64,000 nucleotides of DNA from Turritopsis dohrnii (GCA_027922465.2 BQMF02000026.1:558001-622000); one strand, 5' to 3'. Shown: positions 23,301 through 35,092, counted from the first letter of the stretch. A program made the numbers and translations. The notes: generated by a model from the sequence alone, not told the origin.

Positions 23301-26082
23301 TCTGAGTATATTATTACAAAAACTTAAATTTTCTCTGTAATAGGATGGAAGATACCAAAGGAATGTCTTTTCTTACCTGGTTCCATGATGGTTTAGCCCA
23401 GCCTCATCAACACGTGGCATTGGATCTGCATCATTAGAGTTTAAGTCCCAACTCCCTCTAGCTGAGTAGTTATCAAGAATATCTGGATTTGTCCATTCAA
23501 CACCTGCATATATTATGAGAAAGTTACATTAGAATGTCTTTCAAGCTTAGATAAAACAGTCCTGAATTAGAAGAAACTTGTTCTTTTACCATCATCTATA
23601 ACTGAAACTGTGACCCCCTTTCCAGTAATGTTATGTTCCCATATGCCAGTGACATTGATGTCGTGTCCAATGAATTTCAAGTTGTCCTGGAAGCAATTGC
23701 ATAAAGTTAAATACAAAACATTAAAAAATGATAACTAGATCTATGAAGACATTGAAATAAAAATTTTGTGATATTTGTGATAACATATAATACAGCTTAA
23801 TTGCAGTTTACTTGTGTAACTATTGACCTGTTCTATAAACATGCAATTTTAAAGAAAACCATATCTCCTGCAAATCAGACTCAAAAGATTTATCATATAT
23901 ACATGGTTCCGACCAGGGTTGAAGATCCCCTAATGAAATTAGCTCCCCCCAAACCTTTAGGTCCCCCCTGACTCCTGCAAATACCAGGTCCCCCCAACAA
24001 GAGCTCTCCCTAATGATCGCTCAGATTCTGAAGCTCCCCCCTAAAGTAATATGATTTCTATTTTAGAGTCTTGAATTAATTCAGACAATTGTTTCTTATG
24101 ATGAAATTTCATATTATAGAGTATACTAGTAACTCGCGTAAAAGTTTTTAACGGCTTTAATTTCAAAAAGGATGTGCAAGAATCCTGCGTTCCCGTGTGC
24201 GAACCCCATGACGAAAATTTCAATTACGGAATCGGGACTGGAAATGTATCCATGTTGTAGAGCTTGAGAAACTGAGCAAAAAAATGTATGGGATCATTTC
24301 GCTACGATCAACCGTTGCAGAGATATCGTCGATCAAAGATTTTAATGACGTCATATCCGCAGTACCAAATAAAATTTAGGCCCAAATGTTGCGTCACCCC
24401 GTCACCCGTGTCGCGGACCCTAAAAAACGTTAGTTATCCCTATTGGTCCTATTTGGGTTATTTGAATCCAAAATCGTTTTGTGACTGTCACTTTCACAGT
24501 CACAGAAATGGATCCAAGACTTGTCTCATTAATATTGTGTACTTCACAATACTTCACAACATTTGTAAAAAGGTCTGTTCTAAAATCCGCTTTGTAGTAT
24601 ATTATGGTTAAAAAATGTGCATTGTACGTCATTATTTCCTTTGCAAAATAATGAATAATACCCACATTCCACATAAGTCTGTTACGCTGAATGAAGTATT
24701 AAATAACTATGGCCTTAGGTTAATGAAAGTAAATTACAGGAATAGTTTGTTGATTTTTTTATAGAAAAAAACAATATAAAGAACTAGAAGAATGTTTAGC
24801 CCCCAGATGTTTCCCTTTACTAATTAGGCCCACCCCCAGGAGTGAAAGCCCAGGCCATTCTATTTATTTATTTATTTATTTATTTTTTTTTGGGGGGGGG
24901 GGGGAGATTCGGAACCAGGATATATCTCAAAACCAGGTTTTAGTGGTATGTAATCCAAAGCATGCAATTAAAGCTGCACGTATGGTGATTTAAGGTTACA
25001 CATTTTATTTTTATAACAACCAGTAAAATCTGATCTGGGCTGTTCTTATTTTTGGAGCCTTTTTCAGCCTGAATTGTTCTTATTTTGTTCTTCGCTTTAA
25101 GGATACAGTTTCAAATTTCAGCCTCGTTTTTTATGTGACATTCGTCACAAAAGTAACGCCCCAATGCAAAACCCCAAACATTCCTTTACAATTACAACTT
25201 TATATGTATGCCACCCCTAAATGTATTCACAAGATAAACTATGTGAGCTATGGGTTTTGGAAACATAAAAAGATCTGGAATACCTACCAAATGCCATTGA
25301 GATGGGAAAAATTGATCTTTAAATTCTAATGACCTCTTAAATCTCTTCCGAACAACTTCATGTTGAACCCATTCAACATTTGGATGCTTTGATAGTTTTT
25401 TTGTTATTTCACTTCGAAATATTTTTAAATCATTGCCAGGCACTGATGAATGGTTAAAAAATGATTGGTGGATGAGTAAATAATGCCCAGTTAAATGCCC
25501 AATGTTCCCATGATTTAACAGTCCAAGCCCTTTAGCTAAGTCTGAAACAAATGTATTAATTGATTCCAGATCCAGCGTCTCTATGACGTTATTGGGGATT
25601 CTTATTGCCCAAGAAGAAGATAGTTCAGTATCTTCAAGTTGACTGTCCTTTGTTGATTGCAATTCAATATTATGTGTGGTAGCTGTATATATATTATTTA
25701 CAAAGAGGTCATCAACTTTATTTTCCCTTGAAAATAAAGACTTTCTATGACTATTAGTGGTGTATTGCTTCATAAATGGGAAACGTAAATCATCTTTATC
25801 GTGATATGAAGAATTACCATTCATCGATACGCTTCGTAAGTTTTTTGCGAGATTCCCCACTGCGTCGCTTTGATTTTTGTAATTTCTTGTGTTTTCATAT
25901 GTTTTTCTATCTACATCCATTTTTCTCTCAAATTTGACATACTTTCCGTCAACTGTAGAACATTGTATTACTATAAATATTGTTATTGCAGTCCAATGGC
26001 AAGCTAAATTCATGGCTGTTCTTTTGAGTTTGAAATAACGCAACGGAAGTGACTTCTTCCATAATAAACTCTTGAACGGCAT
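16907..26082 (-). CDS. PCSK7: Proprotein convertase PC7-like (PCSK7), 14 coding exons, complete
   Basis: Predicted exons: 26082-25288, 23686-23590, 23503-23377, 23301-23082, 23002-22763, 22649-22374, 22286-22181, 22098-22052, 21949-21852, 18407-18216, 18135-18024, 17947-17757, 17680-17449, 17017-16907. They join to 948 codons in one frame (human PC7 is 785 aa). A signal peptide lies around residues 24-45; M1 or M24 could be the start. The prodomain ends in RKRFKR (245-250), a furin-type autocleavage site. The subtilisin triad is D296 (VIDDG), H337 (NHHGTR) and S514 ([13 protein letters not shown]), with oxyanion N437 (ASGNGG). The P-domain spans about 586-733 ([13 protein letters not shown]). 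A transmembrane helix (about 771-790) precedes a cytosolic tail with a heptad-like stretch and a lysine-rich end ([11 protein letters not shown]). SWDLNSND and CLTWRDVQH mark it as PC7 rather than furin or PC1/2. It is expected to cleave precursors after basic residues in the late secretory pathway. The unusually long N-terminal region before the prodomain core is lineage-specific. Confidence 0.95.
18675..21605. mobile_element. TIR element in PCSK7 intron 9, itself interrupted
   Basis: The left end starts GCAGCCCTCTGAATT and the right end is its inverse (AATTCAGAGGGCTGC, ending 21605). Both are followed inward by ACGACGGC/GCCGTCGT words. Most of the interior (about 19190-21173) is a copy of another family (next entry), so this MITE-like element was split by a later insertion. 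It has no coding capacity and lies between PCSK7 exons 9 and 10. Confidence 0.6.
19190..21173 (+). mobile_element. Long-TIR repeat family, copy 1 (5' truncated)
   Basis: It aligns segment by segment with 51530-58860 in the same orientation. Examples: TGAATGAACGTGTAAAA at 19217 and 51561, AACAATAAAGATCATA at 20791 and 55329, and GCAACTTTGGGGAAATATAT at 21129 and 58821. This copy lacks the insertions of the other, so it serves as the empty-site reference. No open frame of note. An (AAT)n run lies at 20307-20336. Confidence 0.7.
21982..22012 (+). repeat. (CATT)n microsatellite in PCSK7 intron 8
   Basis: About seven CATT units lie between exons 9 and 8 of the PCSK7-like gene, outside the splice signals. 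Confidence 0.9.
23900..25130. repeat. PCSK7 intron 1 repeats
   Basis: Intron 1 (23687-25287) holds C-rich words (CTCCCCCCAAA, CAGGTCCCCCC) at 23930-24050 and a (TTTA)n run followed by poly-T/poly-G at 24858-24904. A partial copy of the GTTCTTAT family at 25015-25130 matches 34650-34770 and 35570-35640. No exon was seen inside. Confidence 0.6.
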
Positions 26083-27564
26083 TAAGATCTTGCATCAATT
26101 CATGAAATTGCATTAATATTCGCATAAATCAAAACAAAGTTCATAAAACTTTAATACAAGAACAAACGTGATTCGTTATACAAATAATATTCCACTAGAT
26201 AAATGAGAATTATATTTATGAATGAATGATATTATACGGCGTTTTTACAGCTGTTCACTTCTTGCTACTTCTCCGCCATATTTATTATTATTCCGAACGT
26301 GTGACCAGTTAAATTTTAAAGTTCATTTTGAAAAAATATCTCATATTTATATCACGTGATCTACAAACACATATCTGTACACCACGTGATTTTCAATATG
26401 ATATAATGAAAACGTATCAACAATGCAAACAGGTGCTCACACGATTAACTTCATGATCTTTGAGGTTGAAGTTTTACACGAAGTTTTCTTTACCGTTCAA
26501 TTTTCCGACAGACAATATTGATTTCTAACGATACGTAAATCCTGTGTCATTTAAAACAATACAAGAGATTAAATCACACCTTTTAACGTTGATACTTTAC
26601 AAAAGAAGTCCGTGTATAAATAGATAAAAATAAATATTTCTTCAGTAGTAAGCGACCATAGAATAACATTATGACTATGCTACCAAAAACACGGTGATTG
26701 TCTAGATCGTTTCTATATTTTATATTTCCCATTATTTTCCTCAATTAATTATAGGAAGTTTCAACAAACTGTTTATACAACCGAACGACAGAGCCTAAAA
26801 GTGGATCCCTCTTCTAAAAAACATAAATCGTGAAGATAATGCATTAAAGATAATCAACGAAGCTAAAAGAAGCGAGGATCCTCATTTTTAAAAACTGCTG
26901 ACTTGCAAATTTTACCGTGATTTCACTCACTAAAGTCATATTAATATCTACAACAAGGAATCCTTCGTCATTAGTTAAACCAGAGACGGCTGGGAGAAAG
27001 ATAGAAAAAATCAAAATAAACAAAATGGCGGACGAGGACGGGACCACATGCCGGTAAAAGCTGACTTTGCTCCGACCGCTTCTCCCGTAAGAAAGAAGAA
27101 AAAGGTCTCAGCAAAAAAATATAGAATACATGTGGGTGAAGGTGACGAGGCTTTGGCTTTAACAGAGCGCTTTCTGTTTTTTAAAAACTCGATGAGCTTC
27201 CCTAAACACATTGTCATGTTTAAAATTTATTATGGACAACATTGAGTTGTTGGAAGGACAAACTCACAGTAGTAGAGAGGCTAGAAATAATATGACTAAA
27301 ATCATTCTTTATACGATTTACTGTCCGTGCTTAGATATGGATATGTTGCAGGGTGACATAGATTGTTTTATATATGTATCCTGCTGTAACGCTTAAGTTC
27401 TTATTCAAAAATGAAAAAAAGTATATATAGAGAAGAGAAGAGGGAGAGAGTGCTCTTCTCGTCTGGGTCCTGTGTCTTGATTTTTTTTTAAATTAGGGGA
27501 AACATGTTTATGAATAGTCGCGAAAAAATCAAAGCAATCTATGCCAATCAACCTGCTCCTTTAT
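26083..27564. promoter_or_regulatory. Upstream region of PCSK7-like gene; ambiguous ORF starts at 26.9-27.2 kb
   Basis: The first ~750 bases upstream of the PCSK7 start are AT-rich and non-coding, and should contain its promoter, although I see no clear TATA or initiator. Near 27025 a good Kozak start (AAAATGGCGGAC) gives MADEDGTTCR followed by a donor-like CG|GTAAAA. A second + frame from ATG 27048 runs 65 codons (PVRKKKKVSAKKYRIHVGEG). On the minus strand (27047-26916) an open frame looks like a signal peptide (AILFILIFSIFLPAVSG) but has no ATG. These overlap and cannot all be genes. Confidence 0.35.
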
Positions 27565-28050
27565 GAAAATATTCCTGCGTCCAAAACGATATTTCAGGGG
27601 ATGATGATAGAACTCACAAAGTTGTTTAAGAACTCTTTTTACAGTTTTTGGAAATTTTGTTTCCTTGGGCAGATATTTCAATTTAAAAATGTTCAAATTA
27701 TGTAACGCATAATTATGATGTAATAAGATAGTATTTTGTTAGTGTGTATAACTTCTGAATTAGTAAATATTGTGACTTCATTCTTCTATAAATCAACTCA
27801 GAGTGGAAGCCTCTACTTCATAGTAACTTACAACGATGTAATATTAATCATATCTAAAGTTATTGCGATAAAAAGTGTAAGTTACTATCTTATTACATCA
27901 TAAATATGCATTGCATAAATTAAATATAAGATATTAAAAACGAAATATCTCAGAAACTATAAATAATTGAAATACTGAAAAGAGACTTGTTAAGCAACTT
28001 TTTCAGCTCTATCATATTTGTAAATTATCATTTTGGACGCAGGAATCCCT
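27565..28050. mobile_element. Foldback MITE, ~490 bp
   Basis: The ends mirror each other: ATTCCTGCGTCCAAAA near 27567 and its inverse (TTTTGGACGCAGGAAT) ending near 28047. The inverse similarity extends through both halves (ATGATGTAATAAGATAGTA on each side). No coding sequence. A related, more diverged element lies at 32960-33510. Confidence 0.75.
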
Positions 28051-28253
28051 TTAATAAATTTCACCCTATTCCCTGTGTTACACTATCTTTTATTTAAAAA
28101 TTGACAACAGAATACTGAAGAGCCTCCCTCCCTCCCATTTTAAAATAAATGTTGCTGTTAAGTTAACACAGGCAGTACATAGGTTGGAGAACAATGTAGA
28201 CTATTTTCTTTTTGTCTTATATTTCATCTTATGGTACCTATATTATATTTATA

Positions 28254-28624
28254 TATGTGACGGTTTGAGGGAAAATCATAACAAGTGATATTACTGATAA
28301 ATTAATCAGTAATTTATCAGAACTTTATCAGTAATAATCAGTAATACTGATAAATAATCAGTAATTCGTTTGATTTATCCATGAATCAGTAATTCATTCG
28401 ATTTATCAGTAATTCGTTCGATGAATCAGTAATACTGATAAATTACTGATTCTTTATCAGTATTTACCAATTATTTTATCAGTAATACTGATTCATCAAA
28501 CAAATTACTGATAAATCGAACGAATTACTGATTCATCGAAATCTATTGTTTTCTAATCAGTAATTTACTAATAAATTTATCAGAAATTATCACTTGTTAT
28601 GATTTTCCCTCAAACCGTCACATA
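28254..28624. mobile_element. Near-perfect palindromic MITE with ATCAGTAAT core
   Basis: The terminal inverted repeat GTGACGGTTTGAGGGAAAAT continues without mismatch for over 30 bases and closes at 28621. The interior is almost wholly ATCAGTAAT and ATTACTGAT words, so the whole element could form a hairpin. No coding sequence. Confidence 0.85.
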
Positions 28625-29781
28625 TGCCTTTTATGCTTTGTTGCTTTTTGGAAGATCAGTGGATATTTGAAGGAAAGTCTACCATCACACTACCAACCCA
28701 GCTGTCTATCCTTTAAGTTATTTTTTGTGTTCTCCTGCAGTTCTCTATGCAGTTAAAAATAATATTTGTAACTTGATTTATATTTGAGGGGGTGAGAATC
28801 AACAAAAGATTTCAACAAAATTACGTAACATCTGCCATCTCAGAACAAAAATGAAATTTCAGTGTTGTTCTTGTTGATTACCACTCATGTTACTCATGTT
28901 CTTTTTTGGTATATGACCTTTTGGTTAAAAATGAGAAAAAAAATATTACATGCTGAATTGTTGTGTATTAGCGAAATATACATTGTTTTGTTGATTTAAA
29001 AATACAAATCTCAAATGTACACAAATGTCGAAATCAAATGTTTTTTTTTCTTCCCAGGGTCTAGCCTTTTCAGTGAAAAAAGAAGTTAGGAAGCCCCGGT
29101 CATACTTTTATGTTACAATGCTTCAGTCATAAGAGGACTGTTAAGTTAACAAGGCACACCCACTGCTTTCATAAGAGGAAATAGCATAGAATCCAAAATA
29201 TTGATAAATGAAATACAGAAAATTTCTTCTAAACCAGTCTGGAGAGAAAGTAAATTCCACGCCATTCTGTGAAAAAGTCATATAGAAATTGAAAATCTTT
29301 GCCGGAGATATCTTGAATACAAGCAACATTTCCACATGGCTTGCTTTCTAAATCAAATCAAAAGTTTGAATTCTTCGCCTGTGTTTATATTCCATTGACT
29401 ATATACACAATAATAGGCAAACAATCAACCCGCTGAATGCTATTACATTAAAACTTGTAGAAGACTGTACATAGTAATAGTATACGGACGTGTTAGTACA
29501 TTTCTTATGCATGCGTGAATTTACCGCTGTTCATCTATCACAAGCTCTATATATCTTCGTTGATTAACTTTAATCAATAACTTTTATCTCCAAGCCAAGT
29601 AAACATAAGAATTGGTTACGGTGACTTCGTTAGGTAGATTCATTTGTGAAAAATGAAAAAGTGGTTTTTGAAAAAATACTAGCCGAAAGAGCTTGAAAAT
29701 GGCTTTCAATCGATGTAAAAATTACTTTGAAATTCGGTATATTCATTTGTCAAAATACTGCTTTAAAATTCCCGCTGAGGT

Positions 29782-29814
<33 letters not shown>

Positions 29815-30464
29815 GTATATTTCAGTATTATCCAAAATTTACATTTGGCTTTTCATCTGAAATTGCGTGTAAAGTATATATGTAGCGTCTAAAAAAAACA
29901 ACGAAAAAAAACAAAACAAAAACTACTATAAGCTCCTAGCAAGAGCTTTGTCTAAAAAATAATGTTTTGTTTGATTACAAAAATCTTTGTAACTCAATGA
30001 GTTACGACAAGCCTTTGGTAGCTCATTGAATATGCTTGAAGCTTCAAACTCAAAAGAAGCATGAATGTTCGAGGTTCGACGTAATTTCGTACCTCCAATC
30101 TACTGAAACGAACGCATGAACAACAGAAAAAAATGGTTGGCTTCCTAACACCCATCTGTACATGTTTTTTTTCTTTATCAGAGAGATATGGTGTACTAAG
30201 TTGGTTTATGAAAGTTTAAGTCGTGCAACACCAACATCTTACATATGAAGTAAAAGTTCTAAATATCGCATGAATTTATTACCCATTTTCTTCCGCGAAA
30301 GTTTATGCCTTTTGAAAAAAAATAATACGAAAAATCGCGAAAGTTTCTTCCGACAGTAAAAAAACGAAGTAAAAGTTTACGGGGTAAAAAATTACATCTT
30401 AGAGAACAAAACCACTTTTTAATTAATTACTTGGGTTACTTATTTGATTTACCCAGACCGTATT
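28625..30464. other. No gene seen; microsatellite at 29785
   Basis: AT-rich sequence with an (AAT)n run at 29785-29813 and short CGCGAAAGTTT words at 30293-30345 that recall the 52.3-53.2 kb MITE. No supported exon. Confidence 0.5.
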
Positions 30465-30700
30465 CCCTCTTATTAGCGCTCCTCTTCAATAAGCGCCGCT
30501 CTCTTATAAGCGCCCCACTCTAGTCAGAAATATTTTTATAAGCGCCCCTTCCTTCCCCGGGCACTTATTAGAGTGACTTAACATTAACTCAGAAATTAAT
30601 AAATGCCCGCCGGGCGATAGCTAGAACTTTGAACAAAAAGCGAAAATTCTGTAGTAACAGAAACGTATACTTTTGTGATGTCAAAATGTAAGTTATAAGT
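30465..30700 (-). repeat. GCGCTTATTA-family repeat, copy 2 (inverted)
   Basis: The inverse of 10440-10660, with shared words running into the flank (CGGGCGATAGCTAGAACTTT against the complement of AAAGTTCTAATTACCGACCG, imperfect). The two copies are 20 kb apart. Confidence 0.65.
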
Positions 30701-31342
30701 TGTTTTGAACTTCGTTCGAAACGCCGAAGAAAACATGACGCAATGGAAAACTGGAGTGACGAAGTGGCTGAAAAGTATGGACGTCTCTGCTAACTCTTAT
30801 GTTTTATTATATTTGTAGTTATTTGACGCTTAGTTATCATCTTTGTAGGTTATCGAACCCATCTTATTTAAAAGAAAAAGAGGTTTGTTTGATACAAGGC
30901 TACTCACTTCTGTGTCTTTTTATAAGCGCCCTGAGCCCCCGAAGAAGTTCGTTAAAGATTTTCCTTGCAAATGAAGTAATTTTTCATTTTCGCGAAGTTT
31001 CTTTTGGTCTCAAATTCAAAATTTGCGTAAGTTTTTGTTGCAACATTTTGCGATTTTTTGACCACGCAGAAGTTTCTGTCGGCGAAAATTTCTGCTTTTA
31101 AAGTAATTTAAGGTATTCTATCATCACATCATTTTTAGTTTGTTTACACGTTCCCTGTGGTTTTTCATTTTGGTCTTTATTTTTCATGTTTTTCAGTGTT
31201 TTTTTATTTGTTTGGGCTTTATGCCAATTTCTGTCATTTTGTTCTGTAGTGTCGGTCAATATTTTATTTTATTAATTTATCAATTTTGGTCAGTATTTTC
31301 TAGGTCTGTATTTTATATATGTAGTTTTCTGATTTCTCACTA

Positions 31343-31957
31343 CCCAGCGGGCTCTTTGAGACGTCTCATTTTAATGGTAAAATGGTCGTTTGCTTTCCAG
31401 ATCATTTTGCGACGTCGTAGGGACGTCTGAAAACAGGATGTCGCAATTGGGATCCTTTTACGATCAAATTGCGTCTTGATAAATCAAATTTCTTTCTGCA
31501 GTCATTAAAAAGTATAAATCGAGTAACATTAACATGCTTATATTATAGAATTTACATTCGTATCGAATTCTGTTTTTTGGTCGTGTGAGGGATGATTTTA
31601 CGACGTTTTTGGGACGTCTCTATGCAGATTCAATAACGATCTTCGAAACAATTATAAACTTTAAAAAGCAATCAGTCTGTATAGAATGATTTATTTACAA
31701 ATTTTTTTAAACGTCTTGGCAACAAGCAGAGATGGCATAACGGTTGCGAGTTCGGCTGGCACACAAGAGGTTCTGGGTTCGGGTCTGCCTGTGGCCCTAT
31801 CACAGTTTTTGGAAGAGTAAATTTCATAATCCTGCGACGTCGTAACGACGTCATTGGGATGTCATCGAGACGTCTCGGTGAAGATGTGATTGGGACGTCG
31901 CGACATCTTAGGGACGTCTCGGAAAGACGTCTTTACGACGTCTTTGTGCCCGCTGGG
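31343..31957. mobile_element. GACGTC-rich MITE with TA target duplication
   Basis: The ends are CCCAGCGGGC and GCCCGCTGGG, each flanked by TA, which fits insertion at TA by a Tc1/mariner-like transposase. The inner ends carry many GACGTC or GACGTCTC words, ten or more on the right side alone. The middle contains a tRNA-like promoter (next entry). No open frame supports a transposase. Confidence 0.75.
31733..31790 (+). ncRNA. tRNA-like A and B boxes (SINE-type promoter)
   Basis: TGGCATAACGG (31733-31743) fits the A box consensus and GGTTCGGGTCT (31776-31786) the B box, 33 bases apart, as in tRNA-derived SINEs. The region does not fold into a full tRNA by eye, so a SINE head or tRNA pseudogene inside the MITE is more likely than a working tRNA. 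Confidence 0.5.
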
Positions 31958-32959
31958 TATAAATTATATACACTTTCACTTTTCTGTCATCAATTCAAAG
32001 GGTGGTCATGGAATATATCCATCATTTACATCTTTGTTATTTCATACTCAGGCAAACTGGTATGTTTTCTTGTTTATCTTCCTTTCACTTTGCTTTGTTC
32101 ACTCTTTATATACTTATATCCAATAGTTGTATACTTATATTCTACTTTAAGCTTTGTCAAATTTTTCGGATAGTTTATTTAAATTTCAGTTTGAACATAT
32201 TCATACTCTGTAACAAAATTTTATCAAGTTGTTACTAAATTCGATTATTATGCAGCAGTAGTGACGCCAAAATTATGTCGAAGATTGCCGTTTTATTCGA
32301 CAAAGTCTCCTGCATTTAATTCATCAGGCTTGACACAATATTGAGGTTCAAACGGAAACTTGGGAAATATGTCTAATAAAGAACACAGAGAAGCCGACGC
32401 GGACCAGCTGCGAAAAAATTACAGCTGTGGCAAACTTCCTCGAATTGTTGCTGTTCCACTTTCGTTTTTCTGTTTACATTTATGTCTGCCATCTTTAAAA
32501 CGGCGAACTATGATTGTCTATGTCTGAATTCAGCATTGTTGGCTGCACATTGCACAGCTCATCGTACTCTCTTGTGTTTTTAAAGTCTTCTTTCTCCTTC
32601 TCTTCTCTATGCTATGCTTGCTAATGTTTTGCTGAAAACACTGCGGAGATATAGAGCTGATAAAAAACATACATAAAAACACACAACATTTTTAGATAAG
32701 CCAGGCTCAAAATCGTCAAAATTTATAAGAATATTCCAGGAATCAAGGTTCAAGGTTCTCATGAGATTTTCGATGAGATAATACAGAGGACGATATCGAT
32801 GTGGTGGAAGTGTGCATTGTTTGATTCAGCTCTGAACAGCTTTTGATTTTTTTCTGTTAATATTGTTTTCCATGTTTGTTATTTTGTTTTCTATAAATCC
32901 ATGTTTCCTCCATTTTTTACTGTTGCAGTTTATCTAATATGCCCTGTTCAACTTCATTG

Positions 32960-33510
32960 TGCACTGTTTTTTCCAAAGGGATTCTGTGATGACAAATGAT
33001 AATTTGATATGAGCTCAAAAAGTTGATTAAGAAGTCTTTTTACAGTTTTTGAAAATTTCCTTTCCTTTCGCTGATATTTCAATTAAAAAACATCAAATGA
33101 TGCAATGCATAATTATAATGTATAAAGCAATAAACGTAAAATTTTAGAAAGTGTAATATATTTTGTTGAAAATCAGGTATTTTATAGATGTTACTTATGT
33201 GACGAAAAGCATCGTAATTTTCAACATATATTTCATTTTTTAAAATTCTGTGTTTATTGCTTTATACTGTTTCTGACTTACTGACAATGAATTATAATGT
33301 AATAAGTGAGTCATACTGTTCATATATATAACCTTGAGGAAGTCAGTTTATTTAATTCTTATAAAACAAAACTTTGTATGAATTGCATACAATAAAATTT
33401 AAGATTTTAAAGATGAAATAAAATGATTATTAAGTAATAAGTAACTGGAAATAATTATGAAGTACTTAAAAGAGAGTAAAAATAACCTTTTGAGCTCTAT
33501 CACATTTGTA
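32960..33510. mobile_element. Foldback element related to 27565-28050
   Basis: The left half (GATTCTGTGATGACAAATGA ... AACATCAAATGATGCAATGC) is mirrored by the right half (TGAGCTCTATCACATTTGTA), with diverged inner arms. It shares the ACAGTTTTTGGAAATTT-type block with the 27.6 kb element. No coding sequence. Confidence 0.5.
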
Positions 33511-33769
33511 CATAGAAATCATACTAAGTAAATAGCTGCATGAATTAATAAAAAGAGTCTGACATAGATGCTTTGCAAATGTTTTTTGAGTTTTTTGACT
33601 TAGTAGATTTTCAACAATGAGTATTTACTATGGACTTAAAGAGACTGCAAATTTGACACACTCAACCCATTTTTTTTTTCGTTAGTTTTTTTATGTCATT
33701 TGAGATCATATTAAATAATTCAGAAGATTTACATGGTGGAAACCAGCCAGATAACCGTGGCTAGTCAAG

Positions 33770-34460
33770 CCTCAAAACAGTTTTAAGGCTTAAAACAAAT
33801 ATCAAACATTTTACTACTTTAAGATATTTGTTGCTCATGTGAGAACATAAAATAAGCCTTAAACATGTTTTATGCCTTAAAACAAAATATCAAGATTTTT
33901 TGATATTTTTGTCTTAACGCTTAAAACATTTTAATTGTTTGCATGAGTTACGTCAATTCCTATGAGACAAAAACATTCGAATAATGAAAAAATGGTGATA
34001 TTGGTTTGCGAAGATGAGTCTTCAGACACTGTAATTTAGGACCAATAATGGATAAACGTGTTCGTACTGGTCTGATGGCATTCGTGAAAAAAGTATTCAC
34101 GGTCAAACAGTTCCTTTGTCAGTACGTGAAAAAATCCTGAACTCTTTCTTTCTTGATTCAACCTTCCCACCCAAAATTTTTTCGCTTTTCTTTTCTTTGC
34201 TTTGCTACTGAAATTGTCAAATCTTTTTGCTGCTTGCTGAGAACCACCATTTTTGTTATGATGTTTTTGATATCTGAAACAGTTTAGATCAATGATTTTT
34301 GATATCTATTTTATTGGTTAAATCACTGTTTTAAGCCCTAAGATCATTGATTGTTTTAAGGTTGTTTTCACTACAAAATAGAAAAATGTGTTTTAAGGCT
34401 TTATAATAAAATCGCTGCATTTTAAGTGCTAAAACGATCAGTGAAAACCAGGCTTTATAG
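33770..34460. repeat. TTTTAAGGCTTAAAAC palindrome cluster
   Basis: Several words of the form TTTTAAGGCTTAAAAC, in full or half, occur at 33780, 33860, 33890, 34320, 34350 and 34390, in both orientations. Probably a decayed foldback element. No exon seen. Confidence 0.4.
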
Positions 34461-34644
34461 TTTTTATTCTGTCCTCATGTTTTGGCTTAGAAATGTTTTA
34501 TGATGAATATATAATATAATTTTTATTTTTTAGAGTTTCTTTAGAAACAATTCTTTATTTTAGCTAACATATCAGTAGTCTTGGATAGTTTTATTTTAAG
34601 ATATGTTGTTGATAGTTAAAGTGTGATATATACATGTTTTTTTT

Positions 34645-35092
34645 ATAAGAACCGGTAAAATCTGACCTGAGGCTGGCTGTTCCTATTTTTTCCACCTTTT
34701 TCAGCCTGAATTGTTCTTACTGTGTTCTTAGCTTTAAGAACACAGCTTCAGATTTCAGCCTCATTTTGTTCTTATTATGGAACTTCCAGTAAAATTAAAA
34801 TAAATCTTTTTAAAAACAACTGTTTAAAAGCATGGTTTCTGTTCGGTAATGACTCGATATGAGTATGTAAGGTGAAAAAAACAACTTCTAAACCATTTGC
34901 CAGTGAGTGAATTCACATCATGAGTTGTTCCTATCATGAACTGTTCTTATTTTATAAGAAAATTCGGGCTTAGGCTGTTCTTAATTTTTGAAGCATTAAT
35001 TTGAGCCTCAGGTTGTTCTTATTTTGTTCTTATTTTTTGGCCAAATCTGAGGCTTGTGTTCTTATAAAATTATTCTTATAAAAAAAAGCGTG
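34645..35092 (+). mobile_element. GTTCTTAT-family repeat, copy A
   Basis: Begins TTTTTTATAAGAACCGGT and ends GTTCTTATAAAATTATTCTT, so the ends are inverted. It aligns directly with 35560-35943 (for example GAATTCACATCATGAGTTGT at 34910 and 35807). Non-coding. Confidence 0.65.

Noticed and set aside
27011..27217. Minus-strand ORF ending PRPPFCLF
   Set aside because: Overlaps two better candidate frames and has no conserved feature; only one of these can be real.
28254..28624. CRISPR-like or satellite array from ATCAGTAAT words
   Set aside because: The words are contiguous and mirrored in a hairpin with terminal inverted repeats; it is a foldback element.
31733..31790. Functional tRNA gene
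   Set aside because: A and B boxes are present, but no cloverleaf with paired acceptor stem could be drawn; kept only as tRNA-like promoter.
31140..32238. Several hydrophobic + strand ORFs (FILVFIFHVFQCFF and similar)
   Set aside because: Made by T-rich DNA; they cross the borders of the GACGTC MITE and lack coding character.
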